DNA of 64,000 nt, from contig NZ_JTJW01000006.1 in assembly GCF_000805385.1 (NCBI RefSeq), forward strand, positions 248,001 to 312,000, in the 5' to 3' direction. Below the pieces are notes generated by a model. It had not been told where the DNA came from and made no database searches. It saw only the letters and a list, made by a program, of their open reading frames with translations. The position numbers were made by a program, and so were the translations under genes. Positions 55,731 to 64,000 of the stretch are shown here, piece by piece. Numbering within the stretch: position 1 is the first letter of the stretch; the number at the start of each line of letters is the position of its first letter. The stretch is from Mycolicibacterium setense. Its GTDB lineage: Bacteria; Actinomycetota; Actinomycetes; Mycobacteriales; Mycobacteriaceae.

Positions 55731-55877
55731 ATGCAATCAAAGTGGCTATCTCGATTGGCTGACTCGCTGGCCCGGGTGTTCAGCTGGCAGGGACCGGACG
55801 GGTATCTGGATCGCGACGAGGAGCGGGTCCGGCGTGAGCTGGAGCTGATCCGTCTGCGCTTCCAGCACCACTCATGA
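55731..55877 (+). CDS. 48-residue protein coupled to YczE gene
   Basis: A short ORF encoding an amphipathic, charged peptide: KWLSRLADSLARVFSWQGPDGYLDRDEERVRRELELIRLRF. The second half should be a single long helix rich in Arg and Glu. Its stop overlaps the YczE start as ATGA, so the two are translated together. No signal or membrane segment. I do not recognise a family; a small partner or regulator of the membrane protein is possible. Confidence 0.6.
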   Translation: MQSKWLSRLADSLARVFSWQGPDGYLDRDEERVRRELELIRLRFQHHS

Positions 55878-56593
55878 CCGCACGCGCACTCAAGCGCGCC
55901 ACGCTGCTGCTGATCGGCCTGTGCGGCTATGGCGCCTCGATGGCCATGATGGTGCGCGCGGGTCTGGGACTCGACCCGTGGGACGTCTTCCATCAGGGGC
56001 TGACCAGGCACACGCCGCTGTCCCTCGGGATGGCTTCGGCCGTCGTCGGCGTCGTCGTCCTGCTGGCCTGGATCCCGCTGCGCAACCGGCCCGGCATCGG
56101 GACCGTCGCCAACGTCATCGTCATCGCCGTCACCGTCGATGCCACCCTCGCGGTGCTCCCCGCACCCACGGCGCTGCCGCTGCGGATCGCGATGATGACC
56201 GGCGCCGTCGTGCTCAACGCCATCAGCACCGTGCTCTACATCGGCGCCGGCCTGGGCCCCGGACCCCGGGACGGTTTGATGACCGGGCTCGTCGCCCGCA
56301 CCGGGTTGTCGGTGAGGCTGGTACGCACCGCAATTGAGGCGACCGTCCTGGCGGTGGGCTGGCTCATGGGCGGCACCGTCGGGATCGGCACCGTGGTCTA
56401 CGCGTTCGGGATCGGGCCGCTCGTGCAGCTGTTCCTGCGGCTGACCCCGCGATCACTGCTGTTCCACGATTTCAGCGGCGGGCGTGCCCGAGCGGATCGT
56501 GAGCCGGTCACTACGATGAGCGAGTGGCCTCAGGGGAACGTACCGACTCGACAATCAGCGCCGACGGAGACGGAACCGACCCCGACCTGTTGA
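55874..56593 (+). CDS. YczE/YitT-family membrane protein
   Basis: 239 residues with about five membrane helices. LLLIGLCGYGASMAMMVRAGLGLDPWDVFHQGLTRHTPLSLG is the YczE signature (GLGLDPWDVF...G), and a second copy of the theme is YIGAGLGPGPRDGLMTGLVARTGLSVRLVRTAIE. Family function is unknown, but it is repeatedly found beside MocR regulators and may carry an amino or pyridoxal-type compound. The last ~40 residues are hydrophilic and overlap the start of the ABC ATPase gene by 70 bases, so the true end of the folded part is earlier. Confidence 0.88.
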   Translation: MTARALKRATLLLIGLCGYGASMAMMVRAGLGLDPWDVFHQGLTRHTPLSLGMASAVVGVVVLLAWIPLRNRPGIGTVANVIVIAVTVDATLAVLPAPTALPLRIAMMTGAVVLNAISTVLYIGAGLGPGPRDGLMTGLVARTGLSVRLVRTAIEATVLAVGWLMGGTVGIGTVVYAFGIGPLVQLFLRLTPRSLLFHDFSGGRARADREPVTTMSEWPQGNVPTRQSAPTETEPTPTC

Positions 56594-57393
56594 TCGACTT
56601 CGCCAGGGTCACTCTGCGACGCGGCGGCAACACGCTCGTCGGGCCCATCACCTGGACCGTCGAGCTCGACGAGCGCTGGGTGGTGATCGGCCCCAACGGC
56701 GCCGGCAAGACCTCACTGCTGCGGATCGCGGCCGCCACCGAACATCCCTCGTCGGGCACGGCCTACGTGCTCGGTGAACGGCTGGGCCGTACCGACATGT
56801 CAGAGTTGCGGGCCCGGGTCGGCCTGAGCAGCTCGGCACTGTCACAGCGGATCCCCGACAGCGAGGTGGTGCGCGACCTCGTCGTCTCGGCCGGCTACGC
56901 CGTGCTGGGGCGGTGGCGTGAGGACTACGAGGACGTCGACTATGCCCAGGCCATCGACATGCTGGAAAGCGTGGGAGCCGAACACCTCGCCGAGCGCACC
57001 TACGGGACGCTGTCAGAAGGCGAACGCAAACGGGTCCTGATCGCCAGATCGCTGATGACCGATCCCGAACTGCTGTTGCTCGACGAACCGGCGGCCGGCC
57101 TCGATCTGGGCGGCCGCGAAGAACTGGTGGCGCGGCTGACCGACCTGGCCGCCGACCCCGATGCGCCGGCCATGGTGCTGGTCACCCATCATGTCGAGGA
57201 GATTCCGGTGGGATTCAGCCATGCGCTGATCCTGTCGGAAGGCAAGGCGGTTGCTTCGGGTCTGCTGACCGAGGTGTTGACTGCTGAGAACCTGTCCAAG
57301 GCGTTCGGCCAGTCGATCGCGCTGGACGTCATCGACGGGCGCTACTTCGCCCGGCGGACCAGGAGCCGGGCAGCGCACAGGAGGCGGGAATGA
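56524..57393 (+). CDS. ABC-transporter ATP-binding protein (Rv3041c-like)
   Basis: 289 residues, GTG start. Walker A VIGPNGAGKTSLLRIAA, signature LSEGERKRVLIARSLM, Walker B LLLLDEPAAGLD, switch His VLVTHHVEEIP. Signature LSEGE differs slightly from LSGGQ, as in the ModF/PhrA-like group. No permease is adjacent, so its partner is elsewhere or it acts as a soluble ATPase. Matches Rv3041c as I recall. It overlaps YczE upstream and the NUDIX gene downstream by 4 bases (ATGA). Confidence 0.92.
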   Translation: MASGERTDSTISADGDGTDPDLLIDFARVTLRRGGNTLVGPITWTVELDERWVVIGPNGAGKTSLLRIAAATEHPSSGTAYVLGERLGRTDMSELRARVGLSSSALSQRIPDSEVVRDLVVSAGYAVLGRWREDYEDVDYAQAIDMLESVGAEHLAERTYGTLSEGERKRVLIARSLMTDPELLLLDEPAAGLDLGGREELVARLTDLAADPDAPAMVLVTHHVEEIPVGFSHALILSEGKAVASGLLTEVLTAENLSKAFGQSIALDVIDGRYFARRTRSRAAHRRRE

Positions 57394-58271
57394 CAGTGAG
57401 TGACGATCCACTGGTGCCGCGGCCGGCCGCCACGGTGATGCTGATCCGCGATGCCGCCGAATCGATCGAAGTCTTCATGATGCGCAGGCACGCGGCGATG
57501 GAGTTCGTCGCCGGGGTGATGGTGTTTCCGGGCGGGGGAGTTGACGACCGCGACCGCAACGCCGACATCGCCTGGTTCGGACCCGAACCGGACTGGTGGG
57601 CACAGCGCCTCGGCGTGGACACCGGGCTGGCCGAAGCGCTGGTCTGCGCCGCGGCCCGCGAGACCTTCGAGGAGTCCGGGGTGTTGTTCGCCGGGCCGCA
57701 CAGCGAATCCGGCGACCCGGGCATCGTGTCGGACGCCTCGGTCTACGGCGAAGCCCGCGCAGCGCTGGCCAACCACTCACTGTCATTCGCCGACTTCCTG
57801 CGCGACGAGAAACTCGTGCTGCGTGCCGACCTGCTGCGGCCGTGGGACAACTGGATCACGCCCAAAGAGGAGCGCACTCGCCGCTACGACACCTTCTTCT
57901 TCGTCGGCGCACTGCCCGAGGGACAGCGGGCCGACGGCGAGAACACCGAAACCGACCGTGCGTTCTGGAGCACCCCGCAGGCCGGGCTCGACGACTTCGA
58001 GCAGGGCAACTCGTTCCTGCTGCCACCGACCTGGACCCAGCTGAACTCCCTCGCCGGCCGGTCCGTCGCCGACGTCCTGGCAACCGAACGCAAGATCGTG
58101 CCCACCGAACCAAACCTCTCCCTCGGCGAAGGGAGTTGGCAGATCGAGTTCTTCGACAGTGGCCGCTACAACGCGGCCAGGAACCACCGGGCGCCCCTGG
58201 GCCGGGGCGCGGCGGCCGGGGAGTCAGCCTCGGCGGGCAGGAGCGAAGCGACCGGGGGATCCGACCAGTGA
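57390..58271 (+). CDS. NUDIX-family hydrolase (Rv3040c-like)
   Basis: 293 residues. The NUDIX helix motif is split: [14 protein letters not shown] supplies the leading Gly strand, and after a ~40-residue insertion comes [15 protein letters not shown] (REx2EExG). This long insertion is typical of the RppH-distant, NUDT19-like CoA/acyl-CoA pyrophosphatase group. The last ~25 residues are low-complexity ([23 protein letters not shown]). Coupled to the ABC ATPase (ATGA) and to echA17 (GTGA), as in Rv3041c-Rv3039c. Probable role: hydrolysis of CoA derivatives or other nucleotides. Confidence 0.9.
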   Translation: MTVSDDPLVPRPAATVMLIRDAAESIEVFMMRRHAAMEFVAGVMVFPGGGVDDRDRNADIAWFGPEPDWWAQRLGVDTGLAEALVCAAARETFEESGVLFAGPHSESGDPGIVSDASVYGEARAALANHSLSFADFLRDEKLVLRADLLRPWDNWITPKEERTRRYDTFFFVGALPEGQRADGENTETDRAFWSTPQAGLDDFEQGNSFLLPPTWTQLNSLAGRSVADVLATERKIVPTEPNLSLGEGSWQIEFFDSGRYNAARNHRAPLGRGAAAGESASAGRSEATGGSDQ

Positions 58272-58939
58272 ACGAATTTGTCAGGGCGATCACCGGGGTG
58301 ACGCCGGAGCAGGACCGCGTCGGCACCCTGATGCTGTCGCGCCCCCCGACCAATGCCCTGACCCGGCAGATGTACCGCGAGATCATCGCGGCCGCCCACG
58401 AGCTGGGCGAGCGCACCGACATCTCAGCCGTAATCCTGTTCGGCGGGCATGAGATCTTCTGCGCCGGCGACGACGTTCCCGAGCTGCGCACCCTCGACAC
58501 GGGCGAGGCCGCCGCCGCCGACACGGCGCTGCGCCAGTGCATCGAAGCCGTGGCCGCCATCCCCAAACCCACGGTGGCAGCCATCACCGGTTACGCCCTG
58601 GGCAGCGGGCTGAGCCTGGCGATGGCCGCGGATTGGCGGGTCAGCGGCGACAACGTCAAATTCGGGGCGACCGAGATCCTGGCCGGACTCGCGCCCCGCG
58701 CCGGTGGCGGTGCGCGGCTGGCCGAGGTGATCGGGGCCAGCAAGGCCAAGGAACTGGTGTACAGCGGCCGGTTCGTCGGCGCCGAGGAGGCACTGGAACT
58801 CGGCTTGATCGACCAGATGGTGGCACCCGACCACGTCTACGACGAGGCACTGGCCTGGGCCAGGCGATTCCTCGACCACCCGGTGGACGTGCTGGCCGCG
58901 GCGAAGGCCGCTGTCGACGGACTCCTGGACCGGCCCTGA
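58268..58939 (+). CDS. echA17: Enoyl-CoA hydratase/isomerase family protein EchA17
   Basis: 223 residues, crotonase fold, slightly shorter than usual (~250). First oxyanion-hole strand [17 protein letters not shown], second [22 protein letters not shown] (GxGxxLA type), and the active-site region [27 protein letters not shown]. At the usual catalytic Glu positions, the residues read A-P-R-A-G-G, so hydratase activity is not assured. GTG start overlapping the NUDIX stop. Corresponds to Rv3039c. Confidence 0.9.
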   Translation: MNEFVRAITGVTPEQDRVGTLMLSRPPTNALTRQMYREIIAAAHELGERTDISAVILFGGHEIFCAGDDVPELRTLDTGEAAAADTALRQCIEAVAAIPKPTVAAITGYALGSGLSLAMAADWRVSGDNVKFGATEILAGLAPRAGGGARLAEVIGASKAKELVYSGRFVGAEEALELGLIDQMVAPDHVYDEALAWARRFLDHPVDVLAAAKAAVDGLLDRP

Positions 58940-58973
58940 CGCCCACCCCACCCGGGCCGTTAGGCTGCCCTTC

Positions 58974-59987
58974 ATGACTGACATCAAGGACTCCGGCGCC
59001 GACGTTGACGCGGCGGTCGATGTAGCTGGCATGCCGACTCCTAACCCGCACGCCACGGCAGAGCAGGTCGCGGCCGCGATGCACGACAGCAAGCTCGCGC
59101 AGGTGCTGTACCACGACTGGGAAGCCGAGACCTACGACGACAAGTGGTCGATCTCCTACGACCAGCGGTGTATCGACTACGCCCGCGGCCGGTTCGACGC
59201 CATCGTCCCCGAATCCGAGCAGCGTGAGCTGCCGTATGACCGGGCCCTCGAGCTGGGCTGCGGCACCGGGTTCTTCCTGCTCAACCTGGTCCAGTCCGGT
59301 GTGGCCCGGCGCGGATCGGTGACCGACCTGTCCCCGGGCATGGTCAAGGTGGCCACCCGCAACGGGCAGTCGCTCGGCCTGGACATCGACGGGCGGGTCG
59401 CCGACGCCGAGGGCATCCCGTACGACGACAACACCTTCGACCTCGTTGTCGGGCACGCCGTGCTGCACCACATTCCGGATGTCGAACTCTCGCTGCGCGA
59501 GGTGGTCCGGGTGCTCAAGCCCGGCGGCCGCTTCGTGTTCGCCGGTGAGCCCACCACGGTCGGCAACAAGTACGCCCGTGAGCTCTCCACGCTCACCTGG
59601 CACGCCACCACCAGCCTCACCAAGCTGCCTTGGCTGAGCGGCTGGCGCCGGCCCCAGGCCGAACTCGATGAGTCCTCCCGCGCTGCTGCGCTGGAAGCCG
59701 TCGTCGACCTGCACACCTTCGACCCCGCCGATCTGGAGCGGATGGCGACCAACGCCGGTGCGGTCGAAGTGCGCACCGCCAGCGAGGAATTTACCGCGGC
59801 GATGCTGGGCTGGCCGGTGCGCACCTTCGAGGCCGCGGTGCCGCCGGGGCGCCTCGGCTGGGGTTGGGCCAAGTTCGCATTCGGCAGTTGGACCACGCTG
59901 AGCTGGGTCGATGCCAACGTGTGGCGCCGCATGGTGCCCAAGGGCTGGTTCTACAACGTGATGGTCACGGGAGTTAAGCCTTCCTGA
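58974..59987 (+). CDS. SAM-dependent methyltransferase (Rv3038c-like)
   Basis: 337 residues. Methyltransferase_11 core: ALELGCGTGFFLLNLVQSG (motif I), VTDLSPGMVKVA, EGIPYDDNTFDLVVGHAVLHHIPDVELSLREVVRVLKPGGRFVFAGEPT. A long N-terminal extension (first ~80 residues with VLYHDWEAETYDDKWSISYDQRCIDYARGRF) and a ~100-residue C-terminal domain are characteristic of this mycobacterial protein. Substrate unknown, possibly a lipid. Separate promoter region of 34 bases after echA17. Confidence 0.92.
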   Translation: MTDIKDSGADVDAAVDVAGMPTPNPHATAEQVAAAMHDSKLAQVLYHDWEAETYDDKWSISYDQRCIDYARGRFDAIVPESEQRELPYDRALELGCGTGFFLLNLVQSGVARRGSVTDLSPGMVKVATRNGQSLGLDIDGRVADAEGIPYDDNTFDLVVGHAVLHHIPDVELSLREVVRVLKPGGRFVFAGEPTTVGNKYARELSTLTWHATTSLTKLPWLSGWRRPQAELDESSRAAALEAVVDLHTFDPADLERMATNAGAVEVRTASEEFTAAMLGWPVRTFEAAVPPGRLGWGWAKFAFGSWTTLSWVDANVWRRMVPKGWFYNVMVTGVKPS

Positions 59988-60053
59988 AGGGTGGGATAGA
60001 TTTTCGATCTGACCCACGTCGCGTATCTGAGGTCTGAGGCGGGAACGCGAGCC

Positions 60054-61172
60054 TTGGGTGAGGTGGCCGGGCGCCGCCTCACCGGAGCCAGTCTGATCAA
60101 CGACATCGCTTCTGTCCGAACGCAATTCGGTGATCACGCGACGGTGCTGGTAGAAACCGTGCAACTGCGCCGAAGGGCGCGGGCCAAGTTCGACGACCCG
60201 GATCGGTGGCTGTTCACCGACGAGGCGCTGCAACAAGCCACGGCCGCACCGGTGGCCACGCACCGGGCCCGGAGACTGGCTGGGGCAAAAGTGCACGACG
60301 CCACCTGCTCGATCGGCAGTGAGCTTGTGGCACTGCGTGATTGCACTGCGCAGTTGGTCGGCAGCGATCTCGATCCGGTTCGGTTGGCGATGGCCGCGCA
60401 CAATCTGGATGACGGCGGCGCCGCTGTCCCACTGTGCCGGGCCGACGCGCTCGCACCGGTCACCCGCGACACCGTGGTGATCATCGATCCCGCGCGCCGG
60501 TCCGGCGGTCGGCGGCGCTTCGACCCACGTGCCTACACCCCGGCACTCGACGCGGTGCTCGACGTCTACCGCGACCGCGACCTCGTGGTGAAGTGCGCTC
60601 CGGGAATCGATTTCGACGAGCTGACCAAGATGGGGTTCGCCGGGGAGATCGAAGTGACCTCCGCCGGCGGCAGTGTGCGCGAAGCCTGTCTGTGGTCACC
60701 CGGGCTGACCGAACCCGGTGTGCGGCGGCGGGCCACCCTGCTCGAAACCGGGGAGCAGATCAGCGACGCCGAACCCGATGACTGCCCGGTCGCCGCGGCC
60801 GGGCGCTGGATCGTCGATCCAGACGGCGCGGTGGTGCGGGCCGGGCTGGTCCGGCATTACGCGGCGCGGCACGGCCTGTGGCAGCTCGACCCCGACATCG
60901 CCTACCTGTCCGGTGACGAGTTGCCCGCCGGAATGCGCGGTTTCGAGGTGCTCGACCAGTTGCATTTCCAGGAACGGCGGTTGCGGGCGGCGTTGACGGC
61001 CCGGTCGGTGGGGGCGCTGGAAATCCTGGTTCGTGGCCTCGACGTGGATCCCGATGCATTGCGGGCCCGGATGCGGCTGCGCGGCACCGAGCACCTGGCG
61101 GTGGTGATCGCGCGGCTCGGTTCCGGGGCGTCCAGCCGGGCAACGGCATTCATTTGTCGCCCGTCGCGATAA
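60054..61172 (+). CDS. THUMP-like-domain SAM methyltransferase homologue (Rv3037c-like), start probably further upstream
   Basis: 372 residues from the TTG at 60054. Rossmann core: VHDATCSIGSELVALRD, LVGSDLDPVRLAMAAHNL, and VVIIDPARRSGGRRRFDPRAYTP (DPAR in place of the NPPY-type motif). Function unknown; related to rRNA/tRNA methyltransferases by fold. The frame stays open upstream to 60000 and reads FDLTHVAYLRSEAGTRALGEV, which looks like the natural N-terminus, but has only ATT (60000) as an unusual start, preceded by GAAGGGTGGG. The true start may therefore be ATT. Confidence 0.85.
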   Translation: MGEVAGRRLTGASLINDIASVRTQFGDHATVLVETVQLRRRARAKFDDPDRWLFTDEALQQATAAPVATHRARRLAGAKVHDATCSIGSELVALRDCTAQLVGSDLDPVRLAMAAHNLDDGGAAVPLCRADALAPVTRDTVVIIDPARRSGGRRRFDPRAYTPALDAVLDVYRDRDLVVKCAPGIDFDELTKMGFAGEIEVTSAGGSVREACLWSPGLTEPGVRRRATLLETGEQISDAEPDDCPVAAAGRWIVDPDGAVVRAGLVRHYAARHGLWQLDPDIAYLSGDELPAGMRGFEVLDQLHFQERRLRAALTARSVGALEILVRGLDVDPDALRARMRLRGTEHLAVVIARLGSGASSRATAFICRPSR

Positions 61173-61246
61173 CGGCCACGTACCCTTGACGAAACACGTC
61201 GGTGGATCCACCGGTGTGAGTTGATCGCCTGCGAGGACGACTGACG

Positions 61247-61936
61247 ATGCGAATTCCCCCTGTGACAGCCCTGCTGGCGGCCGGTGCGCTGCTCGGCTGG
61301 CTTGGTATGCCGGTGGCAGCTGCGCAGTCGGCATGCGCCGATCTCGGCGGCACCGTCGACGGCGACCAGATCTGCCAGGTGCACACCGCCAACGCGACCT
61401 ACACACTGGATTACACGTTCCCGATCGGCTATCCGGATCAGCAGGCAGTCTCGGGCTACCTCACCCAGACCCGCGACGGATTCGTCAACGTCTCGGACAT
61501 GCCCGGCTCACGCGATCAGCCCTACGTCCTGGATGCCAAGGGCACCGCCTACAGCTCCGGAATACCGCCGCGTACCCAGAGCCTGGTGTTCGAGGTGTAT
61601 CAGAACGTCGGCGGCGCCCATCCGCAGACCTGGTACAAGACGTTCAACTACAACGTGGCCACAAGGGCACCGATCACCTTCGACACCCTGTTCAAGCCGG
61701 GCTCCAAGCCGTTGGACGTGATTTTTCCGATCGTGCAACGCGAATTGCAGAAGCAGTCCGGCGTCGAACAGGCCATTCCGTCGGCCGTCGGCCTCGACCC
61801 CGTGCACTATCAGAACTTCGCGATCACCGACGACTCGGTGATCTTCTTCTTCGGCCAGGGTGAGCTGCTGCCCGAAGCCGCCGGAGCCAGCCAGGCCAAC
61901 GTCCCGCGGTCCGCCGTGGCCGCCCTGCTGAGCTGA
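61247..61936 (+). CDS. Secreted DUF3298-type protein, TB22.2-like (Rv3036c)
   Basis: 229 residues. Signal peptide TALLAAGALLGWLGMPVAAAQS; mature protein with two early cysteines (SACADLGGTVDGDQICQVH), then GYPDQQAVSGYLTQTRDGFVNV, GGAHPQTWYKTFNYNVATRAPITFDTLFKPGSKPLDVIFPIVQREL and LDPVHYQNFAITDDSVIFFFGQGELLP, close to what I recall of TB22.2. Members are exported, some have esterase activity. GAGGACGA precedes the ATG. It converges on the propeller lipoprotein gene with 5 bases between. Confidence 0.93.
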   Translation: MRIPPVTALLAAGALLGWLGMPVAAAQSACADLGGTVDGDQICQVHTANATYTLDYTFPIGYPDQQAVSGYLTQTRDGFVNVSDMPGSRDQPYVLDAKGTAYSSGIPPRTQSLVFEVYQNVGGAHPQTWYKTFNYNVATRAPITFDTLFKPGSKPLDVIFPIVQRELQKQSGVEQAIPSAVGLDPVHYQNFAITDDSVIFFFGQGELLPEAAGASQANVPRSAVAALLS

Positions 61937-61941
61937 CGGGA

Positions 61942-63225
61942 TCAGGCCGGCGCGAAGCCGTACACCTGACCGTCACTCGTCGCGGTGACGATCCGGTGGT
62001 CGTTGCCGATCGAGACCCCGACCGGCCAACCCGTGGCTTCCGGAACGGGATAGGCATTGCGCGTGTGCCCGTCGGTGGCGTCGAACACCAACAGTGACTG
62101 GCCGTGCCCGCCTTCGCGGGCCACCACGTAGCCCACGCCGCCGGCCCGGCTCGACGTGGTCAGCGGGACCACATCGTCACGGGTCCAGGCCACCTCGCCG
62201 TGATCCCCGGCATCATGCACCGCGGTCAGCTTGGCCTCCGGCCCGCCCCCGGCCACGATCAGGCCGTCCGGCGAAACCGATGGCGGGGTCTGCGCCAGAT
62301 AGTTCAGCGGCAGCGACCATTTCGGCGAGCCGTCGGCGGCGTTGAGCGCCCAAAGGTGCTGGTCGCGGCCATTGACGTACACGGTCGAACCGTCGGCGGA
62401 CAGCACCGGGCTGGCCAGCGGTCCGCGGCCCACGGCGTTGCTGGTCCACTCCTGAGTCAGCAATGTCTTCTCGCCGGGGTGATAGCGCAAGCCCATCAGC
62501 ACCGGCGCCTCGGCCCCGGGCTGCCACACACTGAGCACCACGAGGCCCGCCTCATGGGAGAACGCCGGCGCGGCAGCCACCGGGCACCGCGACCGGGCCG
62601 CCTGGCAATCGCCGAGACCACGCTGCGAATCGGTCGGATCCACGCCGGAGACCAGATCCAGCGGTGTTCCCTCGATCGTTCCGCGGTGTCCGTCGAACAC
62701 CAGAACCTGGCCCAGGTGGGTGACCACCAGTAGCTGGCCGTCATCGAGGAGCCTGGGCGTGGTCGGCATGCCGATCACCGGCTGGCGCCAACGGATCCAC
62801 TGGGTCGGCGGGAAAGACAAGATGGTGCCGGGTTGGCCGACGTAGACGTTGTCGAACCCGTCGAACAGGGGGCTGGACCAGCCGCCGCCCAGCACCAGCC
62901 GCGTGCACCAGCGCTGGCGGGCGTTGTTGTCGGCCTCCCACACCATCAACGAACAGCCGCCTGCTGTCTGGGCGTTGGCGGCGAGGCGGTTGTCCGCGCT
63001 CAGCGCCACCTGGGCACCCAGCTCGCCCTTCACGGATCGGCTCCATTCCAGGCGCAGCGCCTCGGGCCCGTGGGAGCGGGTGTAGCTGCTGTTGGCGGCG
63101 TCGCCGTACTGCGCTGACCAGCCTTGTGCGGCGTGTGGGTCCACCCATGAATCGGTGTTCTCGCAACCGGCGAGCAGGCCTGTGAACAGCACCGCGACCG
63201 CCAGTGCAAGGTATCGCCGGAACAC
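61942..63225 (-). CDS. Beta-propeller (PQQ-like) lipoprotein (Rv3035-like)
   Basis: 427 residues. Lipoprotein signal RRYLALAVAVLFTGLLAGC with lipobox LAGC. The body has repeated WD/PQQ-propeller blades, e.g. LSADGSTVYVNGRDQHLWALNAADGSPKWSLPL and VTHLGQVLVFDGHRGTIEG. Likely exposed at the outer face as a binding or scaffold protein, like BamB-type propellers. GTG at 63225 with AAAGGA upstream; the frame to 63303 covers the promoter. Function unknown. Confidence 0.88.
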   Translation of the reverse strand: MFRRYLALAVAVLFTGLLAGCENTDSWVDPHAAQGWSAQYGDAANSSYTRSHGPEALRLEWSRSVKGELGAQVALSADNRLAANAQTAGGCSLMVWEADNNARQRWCTRLVLGGGWSSPLFDGFDNVYVGQPGTILSFPPTQWIRWRQPVIGMPTTPRLLDDGQLLVVTHLGQVLVFDGHRGTIEGTPLDLVSGVDPTDSQRGLGDCQAARSRCPVAAAPAFSHEAGLVVLSVWQPGAEAPVLMGLRYHPGEKTLLTQEWTSNAVGRGPLASPVLSADGSTVYVNGRDQHLWALNAADGSPKWSLPLNYLAQTPPSVSPDGLIVAGGGPEAKLTAVHDAGDHGEVAWTRDDVVPLTTSSRAGGVGYVVAREGGHGQSLLVFDATDGHTRNAYPVPEATGWPVGVSIGNDHRIVTATSDGQVYGFAPA

Positions 63226-63389
63226 GATGTCCTTTCGTCGCCGAACACGCAGGGGACTGGTTTTTGGGGCCCAGGTGAGGTTACCCGGCCGCTCGGCGGG
63301 CATGAGCGCAGCGACCCTGGAATCGGACGAGGCGGTGCAGTACCGGCGACCGGCAAGTGGTCGAGCGTCCTCGGCTAGGCTGTCCGGCC

Positions 63390-64000
63390 ATGACGACGAT
63401 GTGGGGCGCCCCGATTCACAAACGCTGGCGGGGCTCCCGGCTACGTGATCCGCGCCAGGCCGACTTCCTGACCAAGGCGTCGCTGAAATGGGTGATCGAC
63501 AACCGCGCCTACACCCCGTGGTACCTGGTCCGGTACTGGCGGCTGCTGAAGTTCAAGCTGGCCAACCCACACATCATCACTCGCGGCATGGTCTTCCTCG
63601 GCAAGGGTGTGGAGATCCAGTGCACCCCGGAGTTGGCGCAGATGGAGATCGGCCGCTGGGTGCACATCGGTGACAAGAACACCATTCGCTGTCACGAGGG
63701 CTCGCTGCGGATCGGCGACAAGGTGGTCCTGGGCCGCGACAACGTGATCAACACCTATCTCGACATCGAGCTCGGCGACTCCGCGCTCATGGCCGACTGG
63801 TGCTACGTGTGCGACTTTGACCACAAGATGGACAACATCGACATGCCCATCAAGGACCAGGGCATCATCAAGGGCCCGGTGCGCATCGGTCCCGACACCT
63901 GGATCGCCGCCAAGGTCACCATCCTGCGCAACACCTCGGTCGGTCGTGGCTGTGTGCTGGGCGCCCATGCCGTGGTCAAGGGTGAGATCCCCGATTACTC
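63390..64000 (+). CDS. Left-handed beta-helix acyltransferase (hexapeptide repeat), 3' partial (Rv3034c-like)
   Basis: 203 residues to the window edge. N-terminus TTMWGAPIHKRWRGSRLRDPRQADFLTKASLKWVIDNRAYTPWYLVRYWRL, then hexapeptide-repeat turns: MEIGRWVHIGDKNTIRCHEGSLRIGDKVVLGRDNVIN and GPVRIGPDTWIAAKVTILRNTSVGRGCVLGAHAVVKGEIPD, the acyl-CoA-binding part of the XAT/maltose acetyltransferase class. The C-terminus is cut by the window. Divergent from the propeller lipoprotein gene. The acceptor is unknown, possibly an envelope glycan. Confidence 0.9.
   Translation, partial: MTTMWGAPIHKRWRGSRLRDPRQADFLTKASLKWVIDNRAYTPWYLVRYWRLLKFKLANPHIITRGMVFLGKGVEIQCTPELAQMEIGRWVHIGDKNTIRCHEGSLRIGDKVVLGRDNVINTYLDIELGDSALMADWCYVCDFDHKMDNIDMPIKDQGIIKGPVRIGPDTWIAAKVTILRNTSVGRGCVLGAHAVVKGEIPDY

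Noticed and set aside
58656..60401. A 581-codon minus-strand frame spanning echA17 to the THUMP-like gene
   Set aside because: It crosses three well-supported plus-strand genes and shows only antisense-type composition.

Overview
The window is high-GC DNA from a Mycobacterium/Mycolicibacterium-type actinomycete. The evidence is the gene set and order (nrdHIE, nrdF2, cyp136, adhC, fecB, ctaD, serB2, echA17, a TB22.2-like protein), frequent GTG/TTG starts, and many one- to eight-base gene overlaps. From memory of the M. tuberculosis H37Rv map, the backbone matches Rv3059 to Rv3034c, mostly in order. It is interrupted by blocks I do not recall from that region of H37Rv. No rRNA, tRNA, insertion sequence or CRISPR array was seen.

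Layout. 1-5550: accessory start, with a 5'-truncated thiamine-diphosphate enzyme, an HxlR regulator divergent from a methyltransferase, an aminoglycoside-phosphotransferase-fold protein, a TauE/SafE permease, and a stand-alone LeuA regulatory domain behind a leuA-type attenuator leader. 5554-15618: backbone with cyp136, TetR and SDR; an inserted AAA ATPase; dinB2, TetR and an FMN reductase; then nrdHIE behind tandem NrdR-box candidates. 15700-27448: accessory block with a four-gene molybdopterin oxidoreductase operon, an orphan LysR effector domain opposite a DUF5997 gene, a cupin, a GNAT, a TetR/methyltransferase pair with a perfect operator, a lipoprotein and a geranylgeranyl-reductase-like flavoprotein. 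27600-31009: TetR, Baeyer-Villiger-type monooxygenase and nrdF2. 31032-34861: lipoprotein, membrane protein, esterase and DszA/NtaA-type monooxygenase. 35006-36469: DUF3349 protein and adhC.

36641-49611 is the most striking block: a YciI/TetR pair divergent from an 11-gene, tightly coupled operon. It encodes a dipeptide-type ABC importer (fused ATPase, two permeases, lipoprotein binding protein), an isochorismatase-fold amidohydrolase, a metallo-beta-lactamase-fold hydrolase, an allantoinase, an Asp/Glu-racemase-family enzyme, an allantoicase, an unknown protein and a 2-oxoglutarate/Fe oxygenase. It reads as an import-and-degrade system for allantoin or a related ureide as nitrogen source, and a GlnR-type box lies in its promoter region. 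The two permease genes are joined by a 32-bp tandem repeat whose every copy is a translationally coupled minicistron, like the MIRU elements of M. tuberculosis. The racemase-like enzyme has Gly where the first catalytic Cys of allantoin racemase is expected.

49604-64000: backbone with fecB, ctaD, serB2, a secreted peptide, a MocR regulator divergent from a 48-residue protein plus YczE membrane protein, then ABC ATPase, NUDIX, echA17, methyltransferase, THUMP-like protein, TB22.2-like protein, beta-propeller lipoprotein, and a hexapeptide acyltransferase cut by the window end.

A family of three near-identical long hairpins sits just downstream of three unrelated genes and probably acts as terminators. 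All functions are inferred by reading the sequence and from family knowledge; no database search was run.
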